From Clostridium sp. (GTDB lineage Bacteria; Bacillota; Clostridia; Clostridiales; Clostridiaceae): DNA of 52,764 bases. The first letter of the stretch is position 1; each line of letters opens with the position of its first letter. Of this stretch, positions 1-8,329 are shown piece by piece. A program made the translations under genes and the position numbers. The notes under the pieces were generated by a model. The model had not been told where the DNA came from, made no database searches, and saw only the letters and a list, made by a program, of their open reading frames with translations. Location of the stretch: the NCBI RefSeq assembly GCF_016650035.1, contig NZ_JAENWM010000017.1, positions 1 through 52,764 of the forward strand. The letters run 5' to 3'.

Positions 1-4
1 CCCC

Positions 5-487
5 CTATTTAGAATTCATTTTCCTAATAATATCTGGAATAATTTCATCTGGTACTAATCCTTTAATACAACCACCAAACATTGCAACCTGTTTAACTGA
101 TGAAGAACTTAGATATGAATATTCTGCTTTTGTCATCATAAACACAGTTTCTTTACTTGGATCCAATTTATTATTCATTGATGCCATTTGATACTCATAT
201 TCAAAATCCGAAACAGCTCTAAGGCCCTTAACAATAACCCCCGCACCTTCTTTATTCATTAGATTGACAAGTAAGCCACTAAACTTTTTAACTTTTACAT
301 TTGGCAATTCTTTCACTAGTTTTTTTATTTGCTGTACTCTCTCATCAGCAGAAAAGAGATTTTCTTTCTCAGGATTAACTAGTACTCCTACAATTAATTC
401 ATCGAAAACTATAGACGCCCTCTCAATAATATCTAAATGTCCGTTGGTTATTGGATCAAAACTTCCAGGGCAAATTGCTTTTTTCAT
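5..487 (-). CDS. coaD: Phosphopantetheine adenylyltransferase
   Basis: CoaD transfers AMP from ATP to 4'-phosphopantetheine, the penultimate step of coenzyme A synthesis, in the cytosol. The 160-aa length is typical. The nucleotidyltransferase signature [14 protein letters not shown] lies at residues 8-21, with the (T/H)xGH-type motif as TNGH, and an SSSS stretch near residue 128 stands in for the family's ISSTxR motif. The ATG at 487 has GGAGG 6 nt upstream. It follows rsmD by about 30 nt on the same strand, the usual rsmD-coaD pairing, so the two are probably cotranscribed. Confidence 0.96.
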   Translation of the reverse strand: MKKAICPGSFDPITNGHLDIIERASIVFDELIVGVLVNPEKENLFSADERVQQIKKLVKELPNVKVKKFSGLLVNLMNKEGAGVIVKGLRAVSDFEYEYQMASMNNKLDPSKETVFMMTKAEYSYLSSSSVKQVAMFGGCIKGLVPDEIIPDIIRKMNSK

Positions 488-517
488 GTTATACCTCCAC
501 TTTTTCCACTAGGAAAA

Positions 518-1084
518 TTAATAATTATTAGTTTCCTTATATTCGTAAATAAGTACTGTAGTATTACCATATTTTCTCAAATCAGAAAGGTTAATAATAG
601 AATCACCTTGGTATATTTCTTCTGATGAATCTATTTTGCAAACAATAAGTCCATCTTTACTTAAAAGTCCATTTGTCGCAATAATTTCAATAGCGGGTGG
701 AATCATGTCTTTTGCATATGGTGGGTCTATAAAAATTAAATCAAATACAACTTTCTCATCTGCAAACTGTTGCATATATTTATATGTATCACCTTTTAAA
801 CACTTACATTTATCATTGAACTTTAAATTATCTACATTTTTTTGTAACATTTCAAATGTAGTATCACCCATATCAATTAAATAGCACATGGCCGCTCCTC
901 TACTTATTGCCTCAAGACCCAAGCTACCAGTGCCCGAAAACATATCAACCACAACGGAACCTCTTGTTTTATTTTGTATTATACTAAACATTGATTCTTT
1001 TATTCTATCTAATGTGGGCCGAGTTCCCATACCAATTGGGGATAATAGCCTTCTTCCTCTTGCACTTCCTGCGATGATTCTCAT
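518..1084 (-). CDS. rsmD: 16S rRNA (guanine966-N2)-methyltransferase RsmD
   Basis: RsmD methylates G966 of 16S rRNA using S-adenosylmethionine. The protein starts MRIIAGSARGRRL, contains a SAM-binding stretch VVDMFSGTGSLGLEA and the catalytic N6/N2-MTase motif DPPY (within FIDPPYAKD). I chose the ATG at 1084 because GGAGGG lies about 8 nt upstream; an in-frame start 45 nt earlier lacks a site and adds residues foreign to the family. The length of 188 aa fits. It is followed by coaD. Confidence 0.95.
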   Translation of the reverse strand: MRIIAGSARGRRLLSPIGMGTRPTLDRIKESMFSIIQNKTRGSVVVDMFSGTGSLGLEAISRGAAMCYLIDMGDTTFEMLQKNVDNLKFNDKCKCLKGDTYKYMQQFADEKVVFDLIFIDPPYAKDMIPPAIEIIATNGLLSKDGLIVCKIDSSEEIYQGDSIINLSDLRKYGNTTVLIYEYKETNNY

Positions 1085-1162
1085 ATGTTTTTCCCTCCAT
1101 TCAAGCCAGTTTCGATAATATTTTATCATATATATATAATTTATACAAAGATATTCTTTTTC

Positions 1163-3199
1163 TTAATTAAAACAAATGTAGTTGGCATTTTGTTCTATTT
1201 TTTCTATTATTTCATTCTTTATCTTTTGGTCTTCGATGATATTACTTTCTATTAATTTTTTTGCCTCACTATTTGCAAGTTTCAGAATATTAATATCTTC
1301 AATTACATCAGCTAAAATTAAACCTGATTCACCGTGTTGCTTAAATCCAAATAATTCTCCTCCACCCCTAGTTTTTAAATCTTCTTCTGCGATAAAAAAA
1401 CCATCATTACTTTTTATAAGTATATCTAGCCTTCTTTTCACTATGCCACTTGTAATCTTAGCCAGTAATATACAATAAGACTTATGTTCGCCTCTTCCTA
1501 CTCTTCCTCTAAGTTGATGAAGTTGTGCAAGCCCAAATCTTTCTGAGTTTTCAATTATCATAATTGTGGCATTAGGTACGTTTACCCCCACTTCAATTAC
1601 AGTAGTTGAAATTAACGCCTTAATTTCACCGTTTTTGAATTTATCCATAATTTCTATTTTGTGTTTACCATTCATTTTACCATATATCATTCCTATTTCT
1701 ATAGAGCTAAAATATTTTTCTTTCAATTCTTCATAAAGCACTTGGACAGAGCTTAATTTCATTTCTTCATTTTCTTCTACTAGTGGACAAACAATATAAA
1801 CTTGCCTTCCTTTATTAATTTCACTTAGTGCAAACTCATACACATGACTGCTAGATTCCATACTTTCATAAGACGTATCAATTTTCTGTCTTCCTGGTGG
1901 TAATTCGTCTATTATAGATACATCTAAATCACCATATAAATATAGTGATAGGGTCCTTGGAATAGGCGTAGCTGTCATTACAAGTATATCTATATTTTTA
2001 CCTTTATTAGAAAATCTATTTCTTTGCGATACTCCAAAACGATGCTGTTCATCAGTAACAATCATTCCTAAGTTCTTAAATTCTACATTATCTTCAATAA
2101 GTGCGTGTGTTCCAATAATTATGTCAATAGTTCCGCTTCTTAACTGCTCCTTAATTAGTTCTTTGTTTTTGGGCGATGTACTTCCACTTAATAGTTGTAT
2201 TTCAAGCGGAAAATCTTTTAGCACCTTTTTAATTTCTTCGTAATGTTGCTTTGCTAAGATTTCAGTTGGTGCCATAAGCGCAGCTTGATATCCATTTTTC
2301 ACCACGTTGAACATAGTAATTATAGCAACTATAGTTTTGCCACTTCCAACATCCCCTTGAAGTAGCCTATTCATGCCTCTGTCTTTCTTTTGATCTATCA
2401 GTATTTCCCTTACAACTTTGCTTTGTGCACTAGTTAGCTCAAACGGAAGCAATTTCTTTAAGATAATAAGTTCTGGAGCTATTTTGAATGCAATACCCTC
2501 ATTATGATATTTTATAAACTCTTTTAACATCAATATTTTTAATGAATAGTTAAATAGCTCTTGAAATTTAAGCCGCCTTTTGGATTCATTAAGAAGTTGT
2601 AAATTTTTAGGGCTATGTATATTTCGAGTTGCCTCATCCAGAGAACAAAAATCATATTTTTTAAGGAGCCACTGCGGTAAATTTTCTGCTATTTCAACGT
2701 TACAAAGCACATCTGATATAATTTTATTAAAAAAACTATTAGTAACATTATTTTTAAGTGGATACACAGCGATAATTTTATTTGTATCCATTGATGTGTT
2801 TTTTACTATTTTAGGATTCATAATTGTAATTTCGTTCCTAAATTTATCTACTTTACCTGTTATTATGTATTTATTTGATATCTTAAAACTATTTTTTGCA
2901 TATGTTTGATTAAACCATTTACCTTTGAATTTGTTTCCCCCTTGAGAAAATACTATTGTAGAAAGCGTTTTATTATTTTTTAATCTAAGGTCTCTTAATA
3001 TATCTAAAACAGTACACTCTACAATTATTTTTTCACTTGCTGCGCATTCTAGAATGCTTTTCCCCACAGATACCTGTTCATAATCTCGCGGAAAATATAA
3101 TAACAGATCTATCACATTAAAAATTCCACATTTATTTAAAATTTCAGCCATTTTAGGGCCAACACCTTTTATATATATTATGTTGCTATAAATTTCCAC
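1163..3199 (-). CDS. recG: ATP-dependent DNA helicase RecG
   Basis: RecG is a superfamily 2 helicase that remodels stalled replication forks and Holliday junctions. The N-terminal part is the wedge/OB region. The helicase core has Walker A GDVGSGKT (about residue 285), a DEQH box in VTDEQHRFG, MTATPIPRT (motif III), and GRVGRGEHKSYC (motif VI). A GTG at 3199 is preferred over the GTG at 3208, since GGAG overlaps the latter and sits 8 nt before the former. It gives 678 aa, normal for RecG. The gene lies downstream of fakA across a short terminator. Confidence 0.96.
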   Translation of the reverse strand: MEIYSNIIYIKGVGPKMAEILNKCGIFNVIDLLLYFPRDYEQVSVGKSILECAASEKIIVECTVLDILRDLRLKNNKTLSTIVFSQGGNKFKGKWFNQTYAKNSFKISNKYIITGKVDKFRNEITIMNPKIVKNTSMDTNKIIAVYPLKNNVTNSFFNKIISDVLCNVEIAENLPQWLLKKYDFCSLDEATRNIHSPKNLQLLNESKRRLKFQELFNYSLKILMLKEFIKYHNEGIAFKIAPELIILKKLLPFELTSAQSKVVREILIDQKKDRGMNRLLQGDVGSGKTIVAIITMFNVVKNGYQAALMAPTEILAKQHYEEIKKVLKDFPLEIQLLSGSTSPKNKELIKEQLRSGTIDIIIGTHALIEDNVEFKNLGMIVTDEQHRFGVSQRNRFSNKGKNIDILVMTATPIPRTLSLYLYGDLDVSIIDELPPGRQKIDTSYESMESSSHVYEFALSEINKGRQVYIVCPLVEENEEMKLSSVQVLYEELKEKYFSSIEIGMIYGKMNGKHKIEIMDKFKNGEIKALISTTVIEVGVNVPNATIMIIENSERFGLAQLHQLRGRVGRGEHKSYCILLAKITSGIVKRRLDILIKSNDGFFIAEEDLKTRGGGELFGFKQHGESGLILADVIEDINILKLANSEAKKLIESNIIEDQKIKNEIIEKIEQNANYICFN

Positions 3200-3234
3200 A
3201 AATACCACTCCAAAAATAAAATTTTAAATTATAT

Positions 3235-3260
3235 AAGAAAAAAAGCCCTAAGGCTTTTAT
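3235..3260 (-). terminator. Rho-independent terminator after fakA
   Basis: On the minus strand AAAGCC-TTA-GGCTTT-type arms are followed by a run of T. The hairpin overlaps the fakA stop codon and lies just before recG. Confidence 0.7.
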
Positions 3261-4900
3261 TCAACTGAAGCAATAAAATAATATAATGGTTGTTTTCCAT
3301 TATAATGTTGAATATCTATATCTGGATATTTAAGCTCTAGTGCAGAAATAAACTCCTCAACTTCACTTGAATTACAATCTTCGCCATAGAAAATCGTAAC
3401 AAGCTCGCTATCCTCGGTTATCATACTGTCTATAACTAATTCACAGATTTTATAAATATCTGTTCCAACCTCTTTAATGCTATTCTCTACTAATCCCAAA
3501 ATATTTCCTTCTTTTATTATCTTACCATCTGACTCAGTATCTTTAACTGCAAATGTTACAGAAGCTGTTGCAACATTTTTAATCGCTTCTTTTAATGTAT
3601 TTTCATTTTCTTCAACACTAACTTCTGCATTAAACATTGTTACAGCCGTTACTCCTTGAGGTATAGTTTTAGAAGGAATAACTACCACATTTTTATCTGA
3701 CAGGTCAGCCGCTTGTAATGCTGCCATAAGTATGTTCTTATTATTGGGTAACACAAATATATTTTCTGCATTAATTTTATTTATGCCATCTAGTATGTCT
3801 TGTATACTTGGATTCATAGTTTGGCCACCTTGTATTACAACATCCACACCTAAATCTTCAAAAATGTTTTTAATACCTTCTCCAAGTGCAACAGATATAA
3901 ATCCATATTTTTTATTTTCAGAAGCATGTTCTACTGCAGTTTCCACAACTTCTTCATACTCAAGGCCTAGTATATTTCTATGTTGCTCTCTCATATTTTC
4001 AATCTTAACTTTAGAAAGTTCTCCCAGTGTTACTGCTTTTGAAAGCACTAGTCCTGGATCATTTGTGTGTATATGTATTTTAAGAAATTCGTCCTGTGCA
4101 ACTACAACCATTGAGTCTCCAAACTTTTCTAAATAACTCTTAAGTTCATTTGTATCAACATCTTCAGCTATAACTAAAAGTTCAGTGCAATACCCAAATT
4201 CTATGTGTACAGGCATACCTAGTGCTCCAGGTGATGTTATTTTAGGTTCATCACTTGGTGTTTGCAATTTATTTATTGTAGCCTGCATATTAGCATTCAA
4301 GGCTTCATACATACCTTTAAATAGTATTAGAAGTCCCATACCTCCTGCATCAACTACTTTTGCTTGTTTTAATGCTGGAAGCATATCTGGAGTTTTATCC
4401 AGCATAATTTTACTGTCCTTGCATATATCTTGCATAAGCGTAACTACGTTAGTTGTATTATTATTAACTGCGCTATGACCAGCTGCTTTAATAATAGTTA
4501 AAATAGTTCCTTCTGTTGGCCTCATAACAGCCTTATATGCATAAGTAGCACCTTCTAATATACTCTTGGCAAACTCTTCAGCCGTAGCTTCGTAAAGGCC
4601 CTCGAGTCCTTTACTAATACCTCTAAATATTTGTGATAGTATTACACCAGAATTACCTCTTGCACCCATAAGAGCACCTCTAGCTAGTTTTTGTGATACC
4701 TCAGAAATAGACTCCGTTGTCATATCTTCAATCTCACATACCGCAGCTTTAAATGTCATCGACATATTAGTACCTGTATCTCCATCTGGAACTGGAAATA
4801 CATTTAGTGTATTTACATATTCTTTTTCTGCTTCTAACCTATTTGATGCATTTATTAGCATATTACGGAAATTTTGTCCGTTAATTTTTAAGCATTCCAC
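3257..4900 (-). CDS. fakA: FakA-type fatty acid kinase catalytic subunit (YloV/DAK family)
   Basis: This belongs to the YloV/FakA family, whose characterised member phosphorylates FakB-bound fatty acids. The N-terminal DhaL-like domain (about residues 10-200) has the nucleotide/Mg site in FPVPDGDTGTNMSMT and RGARGNSGVILSQIFRG (written MGARGNSGVILSQ). The C-terminal part is the FakA-specific, DegV-like region. Its length of 547 aa matches S. aureus FakA. The GTG start at 4900 has AGGAGG 8 nt upstream. The asp23-family gene lies 13 nt upstream, the conserved yloU-yloV operon. Assignment of the exact substrate is by family. Confidence 0.9.
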   Translation of the reverse strand: MECLKINGQNFRNMLINASNRLEAEKEYVNTLNVFPVPDGDTGTNMSMTFKAAVCEIEDMTTESISEVSQKLARGALMGARGNSGVILSQIFRGISKGLEGLYEATAEEFAKSILEGATYAYKAVMRPTEGTILTIIKAAGHSAVNNNTTNVVTLMQDICKDSKIMLDKTPDMLPALKQAKVVDAGGMGLLILFKGMYEALNANMQATINKLQTPSDEPKITSPGALGMPVHIEFGYCTELLVIAEDVDTNELKSYLEKFGDSMVVVAQDEFLKIHIHTNDPGLVLSKAVTLGELSKVKIENMREQHRNILGLEYEEVVETAVEHASENKKYGFISVALGEGIKNIFEDLGVDVVIQGGQTMNPSIQDILDGINKINAENIFVLPNNKNILMAALQAADLSDKNVVVIPSKTIPQGVTAVTMFNAEVSVEENENTLKEAIKNVATASVTFAVKDTESDGKIIKEGNILGLVENSIKEVGTDIYKICELVIDSMITEDSELVTIFYGEDCNSSEVEEFISALELKYPDIDIQHYNGKQPLYYFIASVE

Positions 4901-4913
4901 TATCTATACCTCC

Positions 4914-5264
4914 TTAGACCCTTACACCTTGGACGTTCACTGTTATTGCTGCAACATTCAGTCCTGTATAATTTTCAACATTATATTTTGTTTTTTGAAT
5001 TATATTGTTTGCTATTACAGATATCTTTGTGCCATACTCAACTATTATATATAATTCAATAAATAGTTGATTTTCCTTAGAATGAATTTTAACACCTCTA
5101 TTTAAACCATCACTTTTAATTAATTGCCAAAATCCATCCTTAGCGTCTTTTAATGCCATGCCAACAACTCCATAACATTCCATAGTAGAAATGCCAACTA
5201 TGTTAGCTAAAGCCTCCTCTGAATAATATATAGTTCCATTGTCTTTCATAATGTTACCTTTCAT
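4914..5264 (-). CDS. Asp23/Gls24 family envelope-stress protein (YloU-like)
   Basis: A 116-aa Asp23/Gls24 (YloU) family protein. Family members associate with the envelope or with membrane anchors; no enzymatic activity is known. The protein shows the family core beginning GTIYYSEEALANIVG and an alternating hydrophobic beta pattern ending in an AAITVNVQGVRV strand. The ATG at 5264 has AAGGAGG nearby. It is the first gene of the asp23-fakA unit and is divergent from rpmB. A second paralogue lies at 52219-52608. Confidence 0.88.
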   Translation of the reverse strand: MKGNIMKDNGTIYYSEEALANIVGISTMECYGVVGMALKDAKDGFWQLIKSDGLNRGVKIHSKENQLFIELYIIVEYGTKISVIANNIIQKTKYNVENYTGLNVAAITVNVQGVRV

Positions 5265-5373
5265 TGTAACTCCTCCTTATACCACTATATAGATTATTTT
5301 ATATTATAATAGTAATTTATTCAAGAAAATTGTTTTTATAATTGTTTTTAATACTATTTTATTTGTATTTTAC

Positions 5374-5403
5374 TTGCAAGAGTAGTCTAATTTATGATAC
5401 AAT
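5374..5403 (+). promoter_or_regulatory. Sigma-A-like promoter of rpmB
   Basis: TTGCAA at 5374-5379 and TACAAT at 5398-5403 are separated by 18 nt. They sit about 50 nt upstream of the rpmB start in the divergent gap. Confidence 0.6.
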
Positions 5404-5455
5404 AATTGTGTTTCAATCGAGAAGATTTATCTTCGTAGGTTAAGGAGGTGTTTTC

Positions 5456-5647
5456 ATGTCAAGAAAATGCGATATATGTAATAAAGGTGTTATTTCAGGT
5501 AGCCAGTATAGTCACTCACACAGAGAATCAAAAAGAAAATGGGCTCCAAATATCCAAAAAGTTAAAGCTATAGTTAGCGGAACACCTAAATCTATTCATG
5601 TTTGTACTAGATGTCTTCGTTCTGGTAAAGTACAACGTGCAATATAA
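5456..5647 (+). CDS. rpmB: 50S ribosomal protein L28
   Basis: L28 is a small basic protein of the large ribosomal subunit. The 63-aa product has CDICNKG near the N-terminus and CTRCLRSGK near the C-terminus, a four-cysteine zinc-binding version, and the conserved NIQKVKA segment. AAGGAGGTG lies just before the ATG. It is the only plus-strand gene in the left block, with its own promoter and terminator, as in B. subtilis where rpmB is divergent from yloU and next to spoVM. Confidence 0.97.
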   Translation: MSRKCDICNKGVISGSQYSHSHRESKRKWAPNIQKVKAIVSGTPKSIHVCTRCLRSGKVQRAI

Positions 5648-5656
5648 TTGTGAATT

Positions 5657-5690
5657 AAAAATGCAGCTGTAAAGCTGCATTTTTTATTTT
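5657..5690 (+). terminator. Terminator of rpmB
   Basis: ATGCAGCT/AGCTGCAT stem with a GTAA loop, flanked by A and T runs. It may work in both directions, serving rpmB and, on the minus strand, the end of the spoVM transcript. Confidence 0.85.
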
Positions 5691-5701
5691 ACTTTTTTAT
5701 G

Positions 5702-5770
5702 TTACCTTCTCAAAAAAAAATTAATTATTCGAGACATAAATCTAGGCAATTTAATAGCCATAATCTTCAT
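5702..5770 (-). CDS. spoVM: SpoVM, amphipathic spore coat-anchoring peptide
   Basis: A 22-codon gene. The peptide begins MKIMAIKLPRF and ends FFLRR, matching the SpoVM hallmark IKLP(K/R)F with its key proline at position 9. In B. subtilis the 26-aa SpoVM is an amphipathic helix that recognises the convex forespore membrane and anchors SpoIVA. The ATG at 5770 has GGGAGG about 8 nt upstream. The position between thiN and rpmB is exactly the B. subtilis order. It is slightly shorter than the Bacillus peptide. Expression in the mother cell (sigma E) is known for the family; I could not pick its promoter with confidence. Confidence 0.92.
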   Translation of the reverse strand: MKIMAIKLPRFMSRIINFFLRR

Positions 5771-5803
5771 TTCTATTACCTCCCAAACATGAAATGCATA
5801 TCA

Positions 5804-5974
5804 CTAACAATGATTGTTGTGATTCATTATAGTAAACCCACAGTAAACAATTCCCCCTCCCGCAGCAATTAGCCACAACCAAAATGGAACTAGTACTACT
5901 GATATAACCCCTATGCCTACACAGGTAACAATTACTCCAAGCTGATTTCCTAAACGCTTATAATGCCTTCTCAT
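5804..5974 (-). CDS. Small membrane protein of unknown function
   Basis: A 56-aa product with a basic N-terminus (MRRHYKRLGNQ) and one long hydrophobic stretch, probably two short membrane segments around a Trp-rich PFWLWLIAAGGG turn, ending in a His/Asn tail. The ATG at 5974 is chosen because GGGAGGGGAG lies 7 nt upstream; the longer reading from 5992 would start inside that site. It lies between thiN and spoVM on the same strand. I do not recognise the family; the position suggests a sporulation-associated or envelope role, but that is only context. Confidence 0.7.
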   Translation of the reverse strand: MRRHYKRLGNQLGVIVTCVGIGVISVVLVPFWLWLIAAGGGIVYCGFTIMNHNNHC

Positions 5975-6108
5975 AAGTTGCTCCCCTCCCAAAGTATTCC
6001 AATATTATTATATGATTTACCATTGCTAATGATACAAAAAAAGAAAAGTATATATTACACCTTCATATGGCATAATGTATACCTTTCTTATATGGAACTA
6101 AATATATA

Positions 6109-6744
6109 TTAATCACATGATAATATTATCATCAGTGTTCCAGATTTAAAATTAAGCTTAACATTCGATGATACAAACTCATTTGAAATAGTTATACTCT
6201 CACCAATTTTTAAATTATAATTATTTAGTGGATATTTTGCACCATCAATAGTTAATCCAATTACTTCATCGCCATAAGCTTGTACTGAGAAAATTTGGCC
6301 CACAGTGCCATTTAATATAGTTGTGGCATTAGATAACCTAATATCATTGTTTTCGTCCACAATATGGGCACTAACACTATTTTTCAAACACTTTTTAAGC
6401 ATTCCTATGTTTCCAAGCAGATGATCAACTCTACTTCCAGTACATCCTAGTAATACTATTTCACTTGGTTTCATGTTTATAGCTTTTTTAACCGCAATTT
6501 CTGTATCAGTAAAATCTTTTTCTGTAGGATAAATATCTATGATACATTGACTTTTTTCAAAATACTTTAATACCTTTTTACTGATAGAATCAAAATCTCC
6601 TAGCAGCAAATTAGGAAGAATCTTATAGTCATATAAGCAATTAGCACCACTATCTGCTGCAATTATAAATGTACCCTCTGTAATTTCTTTTATGAGAAGC
6701 TCTCTAGAAGGAGGTATACCGCCTGATACTATTATGACCTTCAT
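6109..6744 (-). CDS. thiN: Thiamine pyrophosphokinase
   Basis: ThiN transfers pyrophosphate from ATP to thiamine to give thiamine diphosphate. The 211-aa protein has the family segments ADSGANCLYDYKI and LLLGDFDSI in the N-terminal catalytic half, TEKDFTDTEIA, and GCTGSRVDHLLGNI; the C-terminal half is the beta-rich thiamine-binding domain. It starts 1 nt after the rpe stop, inside the rsgA-rpe-thiN run, as in B. subtilis. No TPP riboswitch is seen upstream. Confidence 0.95.
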   Translation of the reverse strand: MKVIIVSGGIPPSRELLIKEITEGTFIIAADSGANCLYDYKILPNLLLGDFDSISKKVLKYFEKSQCIIDIYPTEKDFTDTEIAVKKAINMKPSEIVLLGCTGSRVDHLLGNIGMLKKCLKNSVSAHIVDENNDIRLSNATTILNGTVGQIFSVQAYGDEVIGLTIDGAKYPLNNYNLKIGESITISNEFVSSNVKLNFKSGTLMIILSCD

Positions 6745-6745
6745 G

Positions 6746-7396
6746 CTAAATTCCTGCTTTCAAAGTTTTTATATTTTTCTCGATTTCATCATTTTTAAAT
6801 ACCGCTGATCCAGCTACAATTACATTAGCACCACTATTTATAACTTCTGAAATATTAGTGCCATCAATGCCTCCATCTACTTGAATCATAAGATCTTTAT
6901 TGAATTTTTCCGAAAGTTCTTTAACTTCCTTGATTTTACCTGAGCAGTACTTAATATACTTTTGACCACCAAATCCAGGGTTTACTGACATAATAAGTAC
7001 CATGTCAACATTGCTTATTAAATGTTTAATTGTGTCTACAGGGGTAGCAGGGTTTAATGCAACTCCTGCTTTAATTCCAAAACTTTTTATGAAATTAATA
7101 GTTCTATCAATATGCCTATCAGCTTCATAATGAACGGTTATGATGTCAGCTCCTGCAGCTGCAAAATCTTCTACATACCTTGAGGGCTCTTCTATCATAA
7201 GATGTACATCAAATGGCAATTTTGTTAGTTTTCTAATACTCTTAATAATAGGCACTCCAAAAGAAATATTAGGTACGAACATTCCATCCATTACATCAAT
7301 ATGAACCATATCAGCACCGGATGCCTCTAGCACTCTAATATGTTCTCCTAGTCTTGAAAAATCCGCTGAAAGTATAGACGGTGCTATTTTTATCAT
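6746..7396 (-). CDS. rpe: Ribulose-phosphate 3-epimerase
   Basis: Rpe interconverts ribulose 5-phosphate and xylulose 5-phosphate in the pentose phosphate pathway. The TIM-barrel signatures are clear: APSILSADFSRLG, HIDVMDGMFVPNISFG with the metal-binding His and Asp, DVHLMIEEP, and MSVNPGFGGQKYI. It has 216 aa. The ATG overlaps the rsgA stop (ATGA), so the two are translationally coupled. Confidence 0.97.
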   Translation of the reverse strand: MIKIAPSILSADFSRLGEHIRVLEASGADMVHIDVMDGMFVPNISFGVPIIKSIRKLTKLPFDVHLMIEEPSRYVEDFAAAGADIITVHYEADRHIDRTINFIKSFGIKAGVALNPATPVDTIKHLISNVDMVLIMSVNPGFGGQKYIKYCSGKIKEVKELSEKFNKDLMIQVDGGIDGTNISEVINSGANVIVAGSAVFKNDEIEKNIKTLKAGI

Positions 7397-8262
7397 TTGT
7401 TATTCCCCCTAGCAATAATTTCTTCTAATGTTTTCACATAGAATTTGTATCTATTAGTATAAATTTCGTTATTTTCTACTGCTTCCTTCACCTTACAGTT
7501 AGGCTCTTTATAATGCATACAATTAGAAAATCTACATTCACATCTATGTTTTTCAAATTCTGGAAAACAATATTGTAACTGTTCTTTATCTATAAAATCT
7601 AAACTTAAAGATGAGAATCCTGGGGTATCTAGCAAAAACCCTTCTTCATACTCAATAAGTTCACTATGCCGAGTTGTGTGTTTACCCTTTTGCGATTTTT
7701 TACTTATATCTCCAGTTTCCATAGCTTCTCTTCCAAGTAAACTGTTTAATATAGTTGACTTACCAACTCCAGACGGTCCACAAAAAACAGAAATATTATT
7801 TGCTATTCTTATCTTAAGCTCCTGAAGTCCTTCACCCTCTAATGCTTTTAAAAATACTATATCACATCCTACGCTTTTAAGTTCTTCTATAAGTTCTCCA
7901 TCAACTTTTTGAACTAAATCCAGCTTATTCAAACAAAGAACTATTTTTAAGTTATAGTGTTCACAAAGCACTAAAAATTTATTTAACAAATCCATATTAA
8001 GATCAGGTTGTTTAAAGGCAAAAACTACAAAGGCTTGAGTGACATTAGCAACAACCGGGCGTATCATTTCTGTTTCTCTCGGGAAAATTTTTTCAATTAC
8101 ACCTTTACTAGTATCCGTCTCTAATATTATTTCCACTTTGTCACCAATAACTGGGGAAAGCCCGGTATACCTAAACTTTCCTCTTGCCTTGCATTCTATG
8201 ACTTTGTCTTCAACTCTTACAAAATAAAGTCCACCTATACCTTTTGTGATTACTCCTTGCAT
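7393..8262 (-). CDS. rsgA: Small ribosomal subunit biogenesis GTPase RsgA
   Basis: RsgA (YloQ/CpgA) is a circularly permuted GTPase that assists late 30S assembly. An N-terminal OB fold (residues 1-65) is followed by the permuted motifs: NKLD (G4), then GPSGVGKST (G1), then DTPGF (G3). A C-terminal zinc site is formed by C-x-C, CMH and NC residues (CRFSNCMHYKEPNC). It has 289 aa. It is followed by rpe with overlap and preceded by prkC, the usual order. Confidence 0.96.
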   Translation of the reverse strand: MQGVITKGIGGLYFVRVEDKVIECKARGKFRYTGLSPVIGDKVEIILETDTSKGVIEKIFPRETEMIRPVVANVTQAFVVFAFKQPDLNMDLLNKFLVLCEHYNLKIVLCLNKLDLVQKVDGELIEELKSVGCDIVFLKALEGEGLQELKIRIANNISVFCGPSGVGKSTILNSLLGREAMETGDISKKSQKGKHTTRHSELIEYEEGFLLDTPGFSSLSLDFIDKEQLQYCFPEFEKHRCECRFSNCMHYKEPNCKVKEAVENNEIYTNRYKFYVKTLEEIIARGNNK

Positions 8263-8329
8263 ATATCCTCCATCTTTTACTTATTTTTTTAATATTCTTC
8301 AAATATATTTTCTACAATTATTAATTGTT

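Noticed and set aside
3732-4136. 134-aa plus-strand reading frame
   Set aside because: It is antisense to fakA, lacks a ribosome binding site and has no recognisable protein features.
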